Assembly (NCBI GenBank): GCA_043719155.1
Contig: JAYSUJ010000022.1
Coordinates: 12,057-76,056, forward strand
Origin: JBBQKQ01 sp043719155
Lineage (GTDB): Bacteria; Patescibacteriota; Minisyncoccia; Phycocordibacterales; UBA5272
Direction: 5' to 3'
Length of the DNA stretch: 64,000 nt
A program made the position numbers and the translations under genes. The notes beneath the pieces were generated by a model that saw only the letters and a program-made list of their open reading frames with translations, did not search any database and was not told the DNA's origin. This document shows positions 16,425 to 24,951 of the stretch, piece after piece. The stretch's first letter is position 1, and every line of letters begins with the position of its first letter.

Positions 16425-17279
16425 TTAATGTCCCTCTTGTCCCACTTCTTTGACAACTAAAACATAGTATACAGCTGTCAGACAACCTATAACTACCGTT
16501 TGTATTATTGCCACCATAAAGTCAAAACCTAGCCAAACAGCAGGAAGAGCTATAGCAAAAATACCAGTTAAAATAGCTAGTAAAATTTCCCCGGCAAACA
16601 TGTTACCGAAAAGACGCAGTGAAAGCGAGATTATCTTTACAAATTCTGAGATAAGTTCTAGTAAGCCAACAAATAACTCTATCAAACCCATAAAAAAACC
16701 ACCTACTCCCTGCTTAGCACCATTCCAAACCAAATGTAGTGGCACAAACCTTTTAAAATACCCAAAGAAACCCCAGTTTTTAACCCCGAAAAACTGCATG
16801 GATAAAACAATGGTTAAAGCAAGAGGAAAAGTTACATTTATGTCACTAGTAGCCTTTCTAAAAAAAGGAACAATCTGCCCACCTTCTAACCAGGTGAACT
16901 GAGAAATTATAGGGAAAGACCCGATTATGTTTATGCTGCCTACTATTAGGAAAATTGCAGCTATTGGGAAAAGGAGTTGAACATTTCTGTGGGCTTTGCC
17001 CCCAGTTAATGAGTCAACAAGTGATTCAATACTAGTCAAGATCATTTCAACTAAACTTTGAAAGAAAGATGGTACCTCTTTAAATTTTTTTACAGTTAAA
17101 TAAAAAAGTATAAACAGTACTGTGATAAAAAAAAGAAAAGTGGTCGAATTTGAAATCGGCCAACTTCCAACATGTCCAAGAGTATCTGCCTTTACCCCTG
17201 GCATATGTGGGTGAGGAAAGAGTAGCTTTTGGGTTTCTGTCTGCTCAAGCTCAGGTTTTGCAACTTGTGTGTGTTCCAT
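16425..17279 (-). CDS. atpB: F-type ATP synthase a subunit
   Basis: Membrane stator of Fo that forms the ion half-channels. About six hydrophobic helices; the essential Arg is in SLRLFGNMFAGEILLAIL. A 284-residue length fits, with a soluble N-terminal extension of about 45 residues (MEHTQVAKPELEQTETQKL in part) before the first helix. It is the first recognisable ATP synthase gene and follows a 227-residue membrane protein by 66 bases. Confidence 0.95.
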   Translation of the reverse strand: MEHTQVAKPELEQTETQKLLFPHPHMPGVKADTLGHVGSWPISNSTTFLFFITVLFILFYLTVKKFKEVPSFFQSLVEMILTSIESLVDSLTGGKAHRNVQLLFPIAAIFLIVGSINIIGSFPIISQFTWLEGGQIVPFFRKATSDINVTFPLALTIVLSMQFFGVKNWGFFGYFKRFVPLHLVWNGAKQGVGGFFMGLIELFVGLLELISEFVKIISLSLRLFGNMFAGEILLAILTGIFAIALPAVWLGFDFMVAIIQTVVIGCLTAVYYVLVVKEVGQEGH

Positions 17280-17345
17280 AATTAATTTAATTATACCATT
17301 TATTTTACAAAAATATACCTTGAAAAGTAGTGAGTTTATGTTGTC

Positions 17346-18029
17346 TTATTTTATCCCCAACTCTTTAAAGACTTCTTCGTAATTTGAAAGAGCAGCCTCT
17401 GCCTCAGCTTGTGTTAAGTCATATTTTACGCCAACGCGGACAATTCTTGTGCGAAGCTTATGTGCCTCCAAAGCTTCACGAACTTTTGTAAAACCCTTTT
17501 CGTAGGCGTCTGACAACATCTCTACAATTCCAGCACCTGTATAATTGTTTTCAATTAATAAGTTTTTTAAAACTGTGTCGAGTTCTATGATACCGATCTT
17601 CCATTCCTCCGGGAATCTGGAAGCTATATGGGCTTTACTTTTTTCAAATTTAAAAACATTGTGGGATATTTTAGCCAACTCGTCCTCCTTTGAGGGTACA
17701 TACATTTTAGAAAATCTGTGATGTATATCGTGTACATGGTGGTCAAACTTATGTTTAAAATTAAAAAATTTGTAGATTAAAAATATAGCATAAAGTACAA
17801 AGAATATTTCGAGTGCATTTAGAAAATAAATAAAGTTGATTGCAGTTTCACGATTTAAAAAAACGAGGAAAAAAGAAAGTATTAGTGTACCACCTACAGT
17901 TATAATTGCCTTTAGAGCATCGACAAAAGGTTTAAATATACTTGGATGTCCATGGTCATCTTTTTTGACTTCTTTTGGAGCCTCTTTTTTTGCGTCTGCT
18001 GGTCCAGCTGGTTTTGGTGCGTCTGCCAT
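17346..18029 (-). CDS. Membrane protein at the head of the ATP synthase cluster
   Basis: Unrecognised 227-residue protein. It has an Ala/Pro/Lys-rich N-terminus (residues 1-27), two hydrophobic segments (about 38-60 and 65-88), a His-rich stretch (DHHVHDIHHRF, about 95-105) and a soluble helical C-terminal half (LTQAEAEAALSNYEEVF). It is the first gene of the minus-strand run leading into atpB, with a TGCTATACT box 7 bases before the ATG. Its position recalls atpI, but the sequence does not resemble AtpI. An assembly or accessory role is a guess from context. Confidence 0.6.
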   Translation of the reverse strand: MADAPKPAGPADAKKEAPKEVKKDDHGHPSIFKPFVDALKAIITVGGTLILSFFLVFLNRETAINFIYFLNALEIFFVLYAIFLIYKFFNFKHKFDHHVHDIHHRFSKMYVPSKEDELAKISHNVFKFEKSKAHIASRFPEEWKIGIIELDTVLKNLLIENNYTGAGIVEMLSDAYEKGFTKVREALEAHKLRTRIVRVGVKYDLTQAEAEAALSNYEEVFKELGIK

Positions 18030-18045
18030 GCAAAAAAGTATAGCA
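18030..18045 (-). promoter_or_regulatory. Extended -10 promoter of the ATP synthase operon, leaderless
   Basis: TGCTATACT on the minus strand, 7 bases before the ATG at 18029; no Shine-Dalgarno sequence. Confidence 0.5.
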
Positions 18046-18066
18046 AACTAATTTTTTTAATTAATA

Positions 18067-18095
18067 TTGACCCAACTTTAATTGTGTGTTAATCT
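18067..18095 (+). promoter_or_regulatory. Promoter of the 49-residue protein gene
   Basis: TTGACC, 17 bases, TAATCT, 36 bases before the ATG at 18132. Confidence 0.5.
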
Positions 18096-18131
18096 ATGGA
18101 TAAGTAGTAAACTCTGTACGGAGAAAAACCC

Positions 18132-18281
18132 ATGGATGCACTTCTACTTGCACTAACTCTGGCCTTTGCTGGTGCCACAGGATTTTTTTTCCTTGAGCAT
18201 AGCAGCGAATGGAAGATGCTTGTTAGTGGCACCATGATGCTGGTCTCACTCCATCTATTCCTCAAGAGGACAAAGGTGTGA
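18132..18281 (+). CDS. Small two-helix membrane protein (49 aa)
   Basis: Begins MDALLLALTLAFAGATGFFF, then a short polar turn (LEHSSEWKM) and a second hydrophobic segment (LVSGTMMLVSLHLFL) ending in a basic tail (KRTKV). It therefore looks like a helical hairpin with both ends on the same side. A GGAG at about 18120 is a possible ribosome-binding site, though the spacing is long. It is a solitary plus-strand unit with promoter and terminator between the ATP synthase and gatA operons. Too short for confident coding calls, but the bracketing signals support it. Confidence 0.5.
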   Translation: MDALLLALTLAFAGATGFFFLEHSSEWKMLVSGTMMLVSLHLFLKRTKV

Positions 18282-18310
18282 GAGACTCAGCAAAAATGGG
18301 CTTGAAGCAA

Positions 18311-18338
18311 AAGAGCCTGTTAAAACGCAGGCTCTTTT
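18311..18338 (+). terminator. Terminator of the 49-residue protein gene
   Basis: Arms AAGAGCCTG (18311-18319) and CAGGCTCTT (18328-18336) followed by a T run, immediately before the gatA stop codon on the other strand. Confidence 0.85.
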
Positions 18339-18342
18339 TATA

Positions 18343-19794
18343 TTATTTCTTTTCAAACTCCTTTATAAAAGTAAATAAATTTTCTTCACAACATTTGTTA
18401 GTAACTATCTGCAAAGACATTGGTAGTTTCTGAGAATCTAAAGCCGTAGGAATTGAAATAGCCGGTAAACCTGCTAAGTTTGCAGGAACCGTAAAAATGT
18501 CTTCTAAATATAAAGTAAGTGGGTCTTTAATCTCACCTGATTTAAATGCAGTAGTTGGTGCTGTTGGCATTAGGAATACACTTGCTTTTGTAAAAACTTT
18601 ATCAAACTCTTCTTTCATGGCTATTCTGATAGCTAAAGATTTCCCATAAAAAGCATCATAATAGCCATGCGACAAAACATATGAACCTATCATAATCCTT
18701 CTTTTAACTTCGGGACCAAAAAATTGACCTCTGTTTTTTGAAAATAAGTCTCCGTAATTTTTCACATCCCCCACTTGACCTCCACCAAACCTCAAACCAT
18801 CCATGCGACTCAAATTACTAGATACTTCAGCAGTGTTTATTATGTAATAAATTGATAGAGCATATTCTAAAGTTTGAAGCTCCTCTTTTTCTATTGGCAA
18901 AACTTCATAACCAAGAGACTTTATTTTTTCAATAGATTTATAAAAGTCAGTTTTTACTTCTGCATTCAAACCCTCGCTTTCTAAATAGGCTTTTGGATAG
19001 GCAACTGTTTTTTTATAGAGATTATTTGTTTCTAACTTTGACATCACCTCTTTTGGAATCGTAGTGTTGTCTAACACGTCTTCACCTTTTACCAAATTCA
19101 TAACCAGCTCTACATCACTTGCAGTATTTGCAAAGATACCTATAGTATCGAGTGAAGATGCGGCCGCAATAAGGCCACTTCTGGAAAAGCCCCCATACGA
19201 AGGTTTAAAACCATATAGTCCACAAAATGAAGCAGGTTGTCGTACAGAGCCTCCTGTATCTGAACCCAAGGCAACCAAACACATGCCCGAAGCCAATGCT
19301 GCTGCAGAGCCTGAAGAAGACCCGCCAGGCACTCGTGAGGTATCTATTGGGTTTAAAGTTTTGCCATAGGATGAGTTTTCACCGCTGCCACCCAGGGCAA
19401 ACTCGTCCATATTTGTACGACCTAAAATGATTCCACCGGCATTTTTGATTTTCTCAATCACAGTTGCGTCATAGGTTGCAATGTAGTCTTTCAACATTTG
19501 GGAGCCAGCAGAAGCAACTCTGCCCTTTACTAAAATACAGTCTTTAACTAAAAAAGGAATGCCTTCTAACTCTCTGGCTGTTCTATTTAAATAGTTTTGT
19601 GTTGCAACTTTTGCTTGTTCTAAAACATCTGGTCCTCCGGCTGCGTCTTTATCTGTAAATACCTCTAAAACTGCATTCAGTTCAGGGTTTCTATCAGAAA
19701 TTATTTTTAAATAATGTTCGACAAGCTGAGTTGGTGTTAACTCTTTTTTCTTAAACATTTCTTTGGCCTCTAAAATACTTTTAGGGATTTGCAT
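18343..19794 (-). CDS. gatA: Glutamyl-tRNA(Gln) amidotransferase subunit A
   Basis: Amidase subunit of GatCAB, which turns misacylated Glu-tRNA(Gln) (and Asp-tRNA(Asn)) into the amidated form. The catalytic Lys (PFLVKDCI), the cis-Ser and the nucleophile Ser are in the amidase signature GGSSSGSAAALASG followed by ALGSDTGGSVRQPASFCG. At 483 residues it is standard. gatC lies 4 bases upstream; gatB is not in the window. Confidence 0.97.
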   Translation of the reverse strand: MQIPKSILEAKEMFKKKELTPTQLVEHYLKIISDRNPELNAVLEVFTDKDAAGGPDVLEQAKVATQNYLNRTARELEGIPFLVKDCILVKGRVASAGSQMLKDYIATYDATVIEKIKNAGGIILGRTNMDEFALGGSGENSSYGKTLNPIDTSRVPGGSSSGSAAALASGMCLVALGSDTGGSVRQPASFCGLYGFKPSYGGFSRSGLIAAASSLDTIGIFANTASDVELVMNLVKGEDVLDNTTIPKEVMSKLETNNLYKKTVAYPKAYLESEGLNAEVKTDFYKSIEKIKSLGYEVLPIEKEELQTLEYALSIYYIINTAEVSSNLSRMDGLRFGGGQVGDVKNYGDLFSKNRGQFFGPEVKRRIMIGSYVLSHGYYDAFYGKSLAIRIAMKEEFDKVFTKASVFLMPTAPTTAFKSGEIKDPLTLYLEDIFTVPANLAGLPAISIPTALDSQKLPMSLQIVTNKCCEENLFTFIKEFEKK

Positions 19795-19798
19795 AAAA

Positions 19799-20113
19799 TT
19801 ATTTAGATTTATTTATAACTTTTGCAACTTTGACATAGTTGTCTGTAGACTTGTTGGGTATATTTTTTAAAATTAATTCCTTTTTAAAATCTCGTGACTC
19901 TCCATCTTTTCTGGTGTTATTGTAAAACAGTAAATCTGAACTACGTGCCACATCTGAAGCAGATGAAAAATTATTGACCATAGACAAATGTCCTAAAATA
20001 TTGTTTATATCTTTTAAATACTGTTCATTTTCGGCAATAGTTATTTCTATTTTAGCTAAATCTGCAAGCTTTTTAACGTCCTCTTCTTTTAACTGGGCTT
20101 TTTGTGTAGTCAT
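19799..20113 (-). CDS. gatC: Glutamyl-tRNA(Gln) amidotransferase subunit C, leaderless
   Basis: Small bracing subunit of GatCAB. The 104-residue protein shows the family's LKEEDVKKLADLAKIEIT start and a central LKDINNILGHLSMVN helix. The ATG at 20113 is chosen because a TGGTATAAT box ends exactly 6 bases before it, although the frame stays open 45 codons further upstream. That extension would run through the promoter and the neighbouring plus-strand leader and has no family counterpart. The conserved ThxLRxD-like C-terminal segment is degenerate. Confidence 0.88.
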   Translation of the reverse strand: MTTQKAQLKEEDVKKLADLAKIEITIAENEQYLKDINNILGHLSMVNNFSSASDVARSSDLLFYNNTRKDGESRDFKKELILKNIPNKSTDNYVKVAKVINKSK

Positions 20114-20128
20114 ACTTTTATTATACCA
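20114..20128 (-). promoter_or_regulatory. Extended -10 promoter of gatCA, leaderless
   Basis: TGGTATAAT on the minus strand, exactly 6 bases from the gatC ATG. Confidence 0.55.
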
Positions 20129-20159
20129 AAAAAAACCACATTCAGCCCTAATTATACTT

Positions 20160-20188
20160 TTGACATTATTTATTAAATGTGTTAATAT
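20160..20188 (+). promoter_or_regulatory. Strong promoter of the 90-residue protein gene
   Basis: Perfect TTGACA, 17 bases, TAATAT; leader of about 55 bases to the ATG at 20251. Confidence 0.65.
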
Positions 20189-20250
20189 GTGTATACCAAA
20201 GTGCGCCGCGACTTTGAAGTCAACTGAAAACAGTGGTAAAGGAAACACTA

Positions 20251-20523
20251 ATGTGGGAAATCACGGAATGCCTAGTGCAAAGTGACATGCTTCTCAAAGG
20301 ACTACTCGCGAAAGGATGGGAGCCTTTCTCAGTTCTTTCCAGAAAGGCTTTCCAAAATGGAGCTAACTTCGGCCCAGTCTGCTTTCTTCGTCGAAAGATT
20401 GAAGAAGAACTGGAGGTCAAAGCTCTTTTTACTCAAGATCAAGTCAAGGCACATCTTGCTGAAGGCTGGTCCTGGGTAGGATCCCAAGAAAGCATTGTTT
20501 ACCTTTCGCGACCGAAACAATAA
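20251..20523 (+). CDS. Small soluble protein (90 aa) with two Gly-Trp repeats
   Basis: The ATG at 20251 has a GGAAA ribosome-binding site 5 bases upstream, so it is preferred over an in-frame GTG at 20233. The protein contains two similar segments, LLKGLLAKGWEPFSVLS and VKAHLAEGWSWVGSQE, each a short helix ending in L-A-x-G-W followed by a strand-like stretch, suggesting an internal duplication. No metal site, signal or helix spanning the membrane is seen. The ORF is G+C-richer than gatC and ligA around it. Solitary plus-strand unit; function unknown. Confidence 0.65.
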   Translation: MWEITECLVQSDMLLKGLLAKGWEPFSVLSRKAFQNGANFGPVCFLRRKIEEELEVKALFTQDQVKAHLAEGWSWVGSQESIVYLSRPKQ

Positions 20524-20544
20524 ACTCGTTCCCGTTCTACCACT

Positions 20545-20577
20545 AGGGGAGTTCAGCACAGCTGAACTCCCCTTTTT
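20545..20577 (+). terminator. Strong terminator of the 90-residue protein gene
   Basis: Perfect 13-base arms (20545-20557 and 20561-20573) around a 3-base loop, followed by a T run. Confidence 0.9.
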
Positions 20578-20595
20578 ATTTCAACTTTTTTTGCT

Positions 20596-22581
20596 TTACT
20601 CAAGCATTTTTATGAAGTTCTCAATTTTTAAAGTTTTTATATTTAATTTATTTGCCTTTTCTAACTTTGAACCAGCATCATTTCCAACCACTAGAAAAGT
20701 GGTTTTATTGTTTACCGCATTTTGAACACTTCCTCCGTTTTCTTTGATTTTTTGTTCAATCTCTTCTCTCGTGATACCTTCAAAGGTCCCCGTAATTACG
20801 AAACGTGTATTTTCAAACTTATTACTTTTTGATAAATTTTCATAGTTAGAGACTTTAATATGTTTCAATAAATTTTTTATTTCTAGAACATTTTCTTTAT
20901 TATTTAGGTAGTCTGAAATGTTGGTCTTTATTTTCTCACCTATTCCAAATATTTTTTCCAGACTTTCTTTTTTTAGATTTAGAAAATTATCTACGGACTG
21001 GAAATTCTTTGCCAAATCTGTAGACGTCTCCTCTCCAATGTTATCAATAGACAGGCCCATTAGAAATTTTTGCAGCTTTAAGTTCTTTGCATTATTTATA
21101 GCATCTATCAAATTTTGAGCAGATTTTTCTTTAAAGCCTTCCAGTTGCAAAATCCGTTCCTTTTTAAGTAAATAAATGTCAGATATTTTTTTAACCAAGT
21201 TATTGTTGAAAAGTAAATTTACAGTACTCTCACCCAGACCTTCAATATTAGCTACTTTTCTGCTGGCAAAATATATTATTTTATTTATTATCTTTGCTTT
21301 ACAGTTTTTGTTTTCACAAACAAGTTTTACACCATCATTTTCAATGTCTTTTGTTAATAACGAACTACATTCTGGACATTCTTTAACAACTTCTATCTTC
21401 CTTTCTTCTCCATTTCTTAGGTTAGCAATTACACCGAAAACCTGAGGTATAATGTCACCCGCTTTTCTTACCATTACCGTGTCTCCTATTTTTACTCCAA
21501 GCCTGTTTATTTCATCGTAATTGTGTAAAGTAGCCCTAGCCACAGTTGAGCCCGCCAACTGCACAGGGGAAAGCTCGGCAACAGGTGTAACCACACCAGT
21601 TCTACCAACCTGAAAAGTAACAGATAAAAGCTTTGTGGCCGCCTCCTCTGCTTTAAATTTATAGGCTATGCCCCCACGCGGACTTTTAGCTGTATAGCCC
21701 AGATCTGCCACTAGTTTTTTCTGATTGACCTTAACCACAATTCCGTCAATTGCATAGTCTTGAATCTCGGGCCTTTTGTTGTTCCATCTATCGTAATATC
21801 CTTGCACCTCTGCTATATTTTTACAAAATTCTGAATCGCTATTTACTAGAAAACCTAGATTTATAAGCTTATTATTTGTAGCTTTTTGTGTGAGTAATTC
21901 CAGGCCGTCAATTTCATAGGCAAATAATTTCAAATTTCTTTTTGCGACAACCTTTGAATCTAGTTGGCGCAGAGTACCGGCCGCCACATTTCTGGGGTTT
22001 GCATAAAGCTCAAGACCAGACTCTTTTCTTTCAGTATTTATATTATCAAAATCCATTTTTGCTAGCCAAACTTCTCCTGTTACGAAAATATTTATTTTTT
22101 CAGGTAAAAATTTTGGTACTGAATTAATAGTACTAACATTGACAGTAACGTCTTCACCCACCTCTCCATCTCCCCTTGTTGCGGCTTGTACCAACTCTCC
22201 ATCAACATATTTTAAAATAATTTTTAGTCCATCTATTTTCAGCTCAGCAAAGTAGCTAAACTCTTCTTCCTTTTTTAAATACCTTAGATTTCTTAGTTCC
22301 CACTTTTCTAACTCTGAAAAATTAAAAACATTATCATATGACCATTGTAAAAAATCATGCTTAACTTTCTTAAAACTATCCAAAACTTCACCACCAACCT
22401 TTTTTGTTGGACTATTTTTACTGATATAATTCGGGTTCTTTTCTTCTAAAAAAACAAGTTCATTGAAAAGCGAATCGTAAACTTCATCGGAGATTATTGG
22501 TTTGTCGTGGGTATAGTAGGCTGCTCTATGTTTTTCTATTTCCACCATTAAATCATGCATTCTTGCCTTTATTTTACTCAT
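20596..22581 (-). CDS. ligA: NAD-dependent DNA ligase
   Basis: Seals nicks using NAD+. Adenylation Lys in the KIDG motif (FAELKIDGLKI, near residue 115), OB fold, a four-Cys zinc finger (CPECSS ... CENKNCKAK), helix-hairpin-helix repeats (VANIEGLGESTVN, GIGEKI) and a C-terminal BRCT domain starting near residue 585 (ENTRFVITGTFEGITREEIE). At 661 residues it is complete. The gene stands alone between a plus-strand unit and the pilin cluster; a TGTTATAAT box lies 14 bases before the ATG. Confidence 0.97.
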   Translation of the reverse strand: MSKIKARMHDLMVEIEKHRAAYYTHDKPIISDEVYDSLFNELVFLEEKNPNYISKNSPTKKVGGEVLDSFKKVKHDFLQWSYDNVFNFSELEKWELRNLRYLKKEEEFSYFAELKIDGLKIILKYVDGELVQAATRGDGEVGEDVTVNVSTINSVPKFLPEKINIFVTGEVWLAKMDFDNINTERKESGLELYANPRNVAAGTLRQLDSKVVAKRNLKLFAYEIDGLELLTQKATNNKLINLGFLVNSDSEFCKNIAEVQGYYDRWNNKRPEIQDYAIDGIVVKVNQKKLVADLGYTAKSPRGGIAYKFKAEEAATKLLSVTFQVGRTGVVTPVAELSPVQLAGSTVARATLHNYDEINRLGVKIGDTVMVRKAGDIIPQVFGVIANLRNGEERKIEVVKECPECSSLLTKDIENDGVKLVCENKNCKAKIINKIIYFASRKVANIEGLGESTVNLLFNNNLVKKISDIYLLKKERILQLEGFKEKSAQNLIDAINNAKNLKLQKFLMGLSIDNIGEETSTDLAKNFQSVDNFLNLKKESLEKIFGIGEKIKTNISDYLNNKENVLEIKNLLKHIKVSNYENLSKSNKFENTRFVITGTFEGITREEIEQKIKENGGSVQNAVNNKTTFLVVGNDAGSKLEKANKLNIKTLKIENFIKMLE

Positions 22582-22612
22582 AAATTATCAAATAAATTAT
22601 AACATTAAAAAA

Positions 22613-23098
22613 TTAATAGAAAAACTCTACAAGTCTAGCAACAACTCTCTTGCCGGACTCATCTTCACAGACTCTGTTTTGACCTGAAATTACCATTTTA
22701 TTTGAAATCTCAACATTATCTGGTTGACGGGTAGAGCTTACAACAGCACAAAAATCTCCCTGGTCTGTTGTAATTTTCATTTTCAAAACCGAGTCTTTTG
22801 CACCTGCATTATTGGTTGGTCCACTGACAAATTCCAAATCTGGTGAGGCAGTATTTCCAGCACAGTTTCCAGCATTCCCGTTGAATAAAACGCTACTAGC
22901 ACTTGTCGTGGCATTTTGTTCCTTGAATAATAGACATTCAAAAGCTGAGTCAGCAGTATAAAGTGCTTGAAAAGAACTAGAGTCAATGTTCATTATCTCT
23001 ATTTGCTTAATCAAAAGTAAGTACATTGAGGTTAAAATTGATACAACAATTGCCGAAAAGAAAATTGCAAACATGGACACAAAAGCTTTTTTTTTCAT
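22613..23098 (-). CDS. Type IV pilus-associated PilX-like protein
   Basis: The 161-residue protein has one N-terminal membrane helix (about 6-30) and a soluble Cys-containing domain. It lacks a clear G/A-FT prepilin cleavage site, but the N-terminus (KAFVSMFAIFFSAIVVSILTS) resembles PilX-type minor pilins, where SALIVAL-type helices precede a Cys-rich head. It is the last of four consecutive pilin-like genes, 4 bases after the previous one. The call rests mainly on context. Confidence 0.6.
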   Translation of the reverse strand: MKKKAFVSMFAIFFSAIVVSILTSMYLLLIKQIEIMNIDSSSFQALYTADSAFECLLFKEQNATTSASSVLFNGNAGNCAGNTASPDLEFVSGPTNNAGAKDSVLKMKITTDQGDFCAVVSSTRQPDNVEISNKMVISGQNRVCEDESGKRVVARLVEFFY

Positions 23099-23102
23099 AT
23101 TC

Positions 23103-23624
23103 TTATTTTATGTTTATGTTAAAAAGTAATTTTTTTAAATTGACCTGAACTTTCACACCATTAACATCTGACCAAACAAGACTTTCCACAATAAAGCCAG
23201 TCCTATCGGGGTTTTCAGTAAATTTAATTTTTCTAAAAAAATCTGTTGGCTCACCCCCAACTTTAAATAAGGTATCATCGTCTCTTCCTAATCTGCAACT
23301 GTCATCAGAGAGGCTTGAAATTTGCGAAGTACAAGCCGCAACTCTCGGAAGCGGAGAGAAACCGTCCCAGTCTATACTACAGCCGTCGGCACAAGTCAGA
23401 TTAACTTCAGCTTTGAAAGCCTCAACATCAGCATTTCTAAGAGAGGTAGACAGCTCTAAACCTTCTTGAGATAGTCCTGTTGCTACTATTCTTGCTCTTA
23501 TAAGTTGAGAGTAGCTGTAACTTCTGTACATAAAAGTAAGTGGTGCAGTGATCATGATTGTTATTGCCAAAAGTGTTACCAAGGTTTCAACTATTGTAAA
23601 GGCAGATTTATTTGTATTTTTCAT
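23103..23624 (-). CDS. Type IV prepilin-like protein (PilV-type)
   Basis: The 173-residue protein has a classic class III leader: KSA-FTIVETLVTLLAITIMI, with cleavage before Phe and Glu at +5 of the mature protein. The rest is a soluble globular head with two Cys (LTCADGCSIDW). It lies 3 bases after the PulJ-like gene in the same operon. Processed by the prepilin peptidase encoded upstream. Confidence 0.8.
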   Translation of the reverse strand: MKNTNKSAFTIVETLVTLLAITIMITAPLTFMYRSYSYSQLIRARIVATGLSQEGLELSTSLRNADVEAFKAEVNLTCADGCSIDWDGFSPLPRVAACTSQISSLSDDSCRLGRDDDTLFKVGGEPTDFFRKIKFTENPDRTGFIVESLVWSDVNGVKVQVNLKKLLFNINIK

Positions 23625-23627
23625 ATT

Positions 23628-24365
23628 CTAAAAATAAGTGATTAGACGTTGTGCAATACTTGTTTGGATTTCTACACTCCCTGCTTCTGTATGCTTCAAT
23701 TTCATTTTCACTCTGACCATAGGGTTTTTTGGATTTTCTGAACCAGTAGTTTCGTCAACAAAAACATCGAATGAAAGCTTTTCAATTATTATATCTTCTG
23801 GCAACATAGATGCGCCCAGGTCGCAGCGCTTCTCAAAAATTAAACCCCCTGTGAGAATTTGAAAATCAGAAACCTTATAAAGCTTTCCTCCTGTTATACA
23901 AAAAGCATTCTGATCTACCAGAGTATTTGGATTTCCATTTTGAGATTCAAAAACAATGTAAGGAGAGTTTTTAGCTCGAGTCAATAGCTGACTGTTGTCA
24001 TTTGTTTCTGTACAAACCGTTCCCGTATAGCCTGCTCCTAAATTTCTTCGAGCGTCGATACAGTCCTGGGTAAAATTTTCACTCCTAATTGCAGTAGATC
24101 TTATACGGATTATTGTAGAATCTGCAGAAGTCAAAACCCCAGAATAGTTATAGCCGTATCGCAATTGTCTTGACATGTTTTCAAGGGTAATTTGCGCAGT
24201 TTGAGTTAGGAAAAGTTGAGCTTGTATTCTTTTCTGGGCCCCTATCATTGATATTGTAATAGTTATAACAGTTGTTATTATAAATGAAAAAATAGCCAGA
24301 GAAACTATTATCTCAATGAGAGAAAAAGCACTTTTTCTACTTTTGTTTTTACCAGTCTGATACAT
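23628..24365 (-). CDS. Type IV prepilin-like protein (PulJ/GspJ-type)
   Basis: The start at 24365 gives MYQTGKNKSRKSAFSLIEIIVSLAIFSF, a class III prepilin leader with cleavage before Phe and Glu+5. An upstream in-frame start at 24410 would add 15 residues overlapping the previous gene. The 245-residue head contains RQLRYGYNYSG and SQNGNPNTLVDQNAFCITGG (in part), the pattern of GspJ-like minor pilins. It overlaps the GspH-like gene by 17 bases. Confidence 0.8.
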   Translation of the reverse strand: MYQTGKNKSRKSAFSLIEIIVSLAIFSFIITTVITITISMIGAQKRIQAQLFLTQTAQITLENMSRQLRYGYNYSGVLTSADSTIIRIRSTAIRSENFTQDCIDARRNLGAGYTGTVCTETNDNSQLLTRAKNSPYIVFESQNGNPNTLVDQNAFCITGGKLYKVSDFQILTGGLIFEKRCDLGASMLPEDIIIEKLSFDVFVDETTGSENPKNPMVRVKMKLKHTEAGSVEIQTSIAQRLITYF

Positions 24366-24951
24366 ACATTTGTCCCGTAGAAAGTATAACAACCTTTTTC
24401 TTAAAAACATTATTCTTTTTGCTACTGAGAGTAACCTCCAATTTATCGAAGCTCAAACTGTCAGATGGTACTAAATTTGTTGATCCCTCAAGTCCGAAAA
24501 GCTTTGCCTCTGGGTTTGGTCTTTTAAAGACACCATAGGCAGTAACAAGCTCAGTTGAAACATTTTGTCTGAAACCCACAATACTAGAAATGGTAAACTG
24601 GTCTTTTAAAACAGCTGGGGAAGCTTCTGGGTCATTTTCTAAACAGCTTTGATACTTGATATTTGTAAACTCGCCGTTAAAACAATTTTCAACCTCCCTA
24701 CGCAACCTCTTTATTTCATTGCTACTTTTTGAAAACACGAAACCATTGGCAAACTTTTTTCCTGGTACAGATAGAGAAGAGATACCAAAAGTTTGTGTCT
24801 CCCGAAAAAAAGCCAACATTTTATAGGTATCGGTAGAAAGGGAGATCTGTTCTGCGAATTTAGGATATGAGGAAACACTCAAAACAGCCATAATAGCTAT
24901 AATTGACATAGATACCAAGAGCTCAATAAGTGTAAAGGCTGAATATTTCAT
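24349..24951 (-). CDS. Type IV prepilin-like protein (GspH/FimT-type)
   Basis: The 200-residue protein starts MKYSAFTLIELLVSMSIIAIMAV, a textbook prepilin leader (cleavage before Phe, Glu+5). The length and the FRETQTFGISS region fit the pseudopilin H group. It overlaps the prepilin peptidase gene by 29 bases and the next pilin gene by 17, so the cluster is translationally coupled. Confidence 0.82.
   Translation of the reverse strand: MKYSAFTLIELLVSMSIIAIMAVLSVSSYPKFAEQISLSTDTYKMLAFFRETQTFGISSLSVPGKKFANGFVFSKSSNEIKRLRREVENCFNGEFTNIKYQSCLENDPEASPAVLKDQFTISSIVGFRQNVSTELVTAYGVFKRPNPEAKLFGLEGSTNLVPSDSLSFDKLEVTLSSKKNNVFKKKVVILSTGQMYVSDW

Noticed and set aside
20114..20248. N-terminal extension of gatC by 45 codons
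   Set aside because: It runs through the TGGTATAAT promoter and the neighbouring leader and has no GatC counterpart; the ATG at 20113 fits the leaderless layout.
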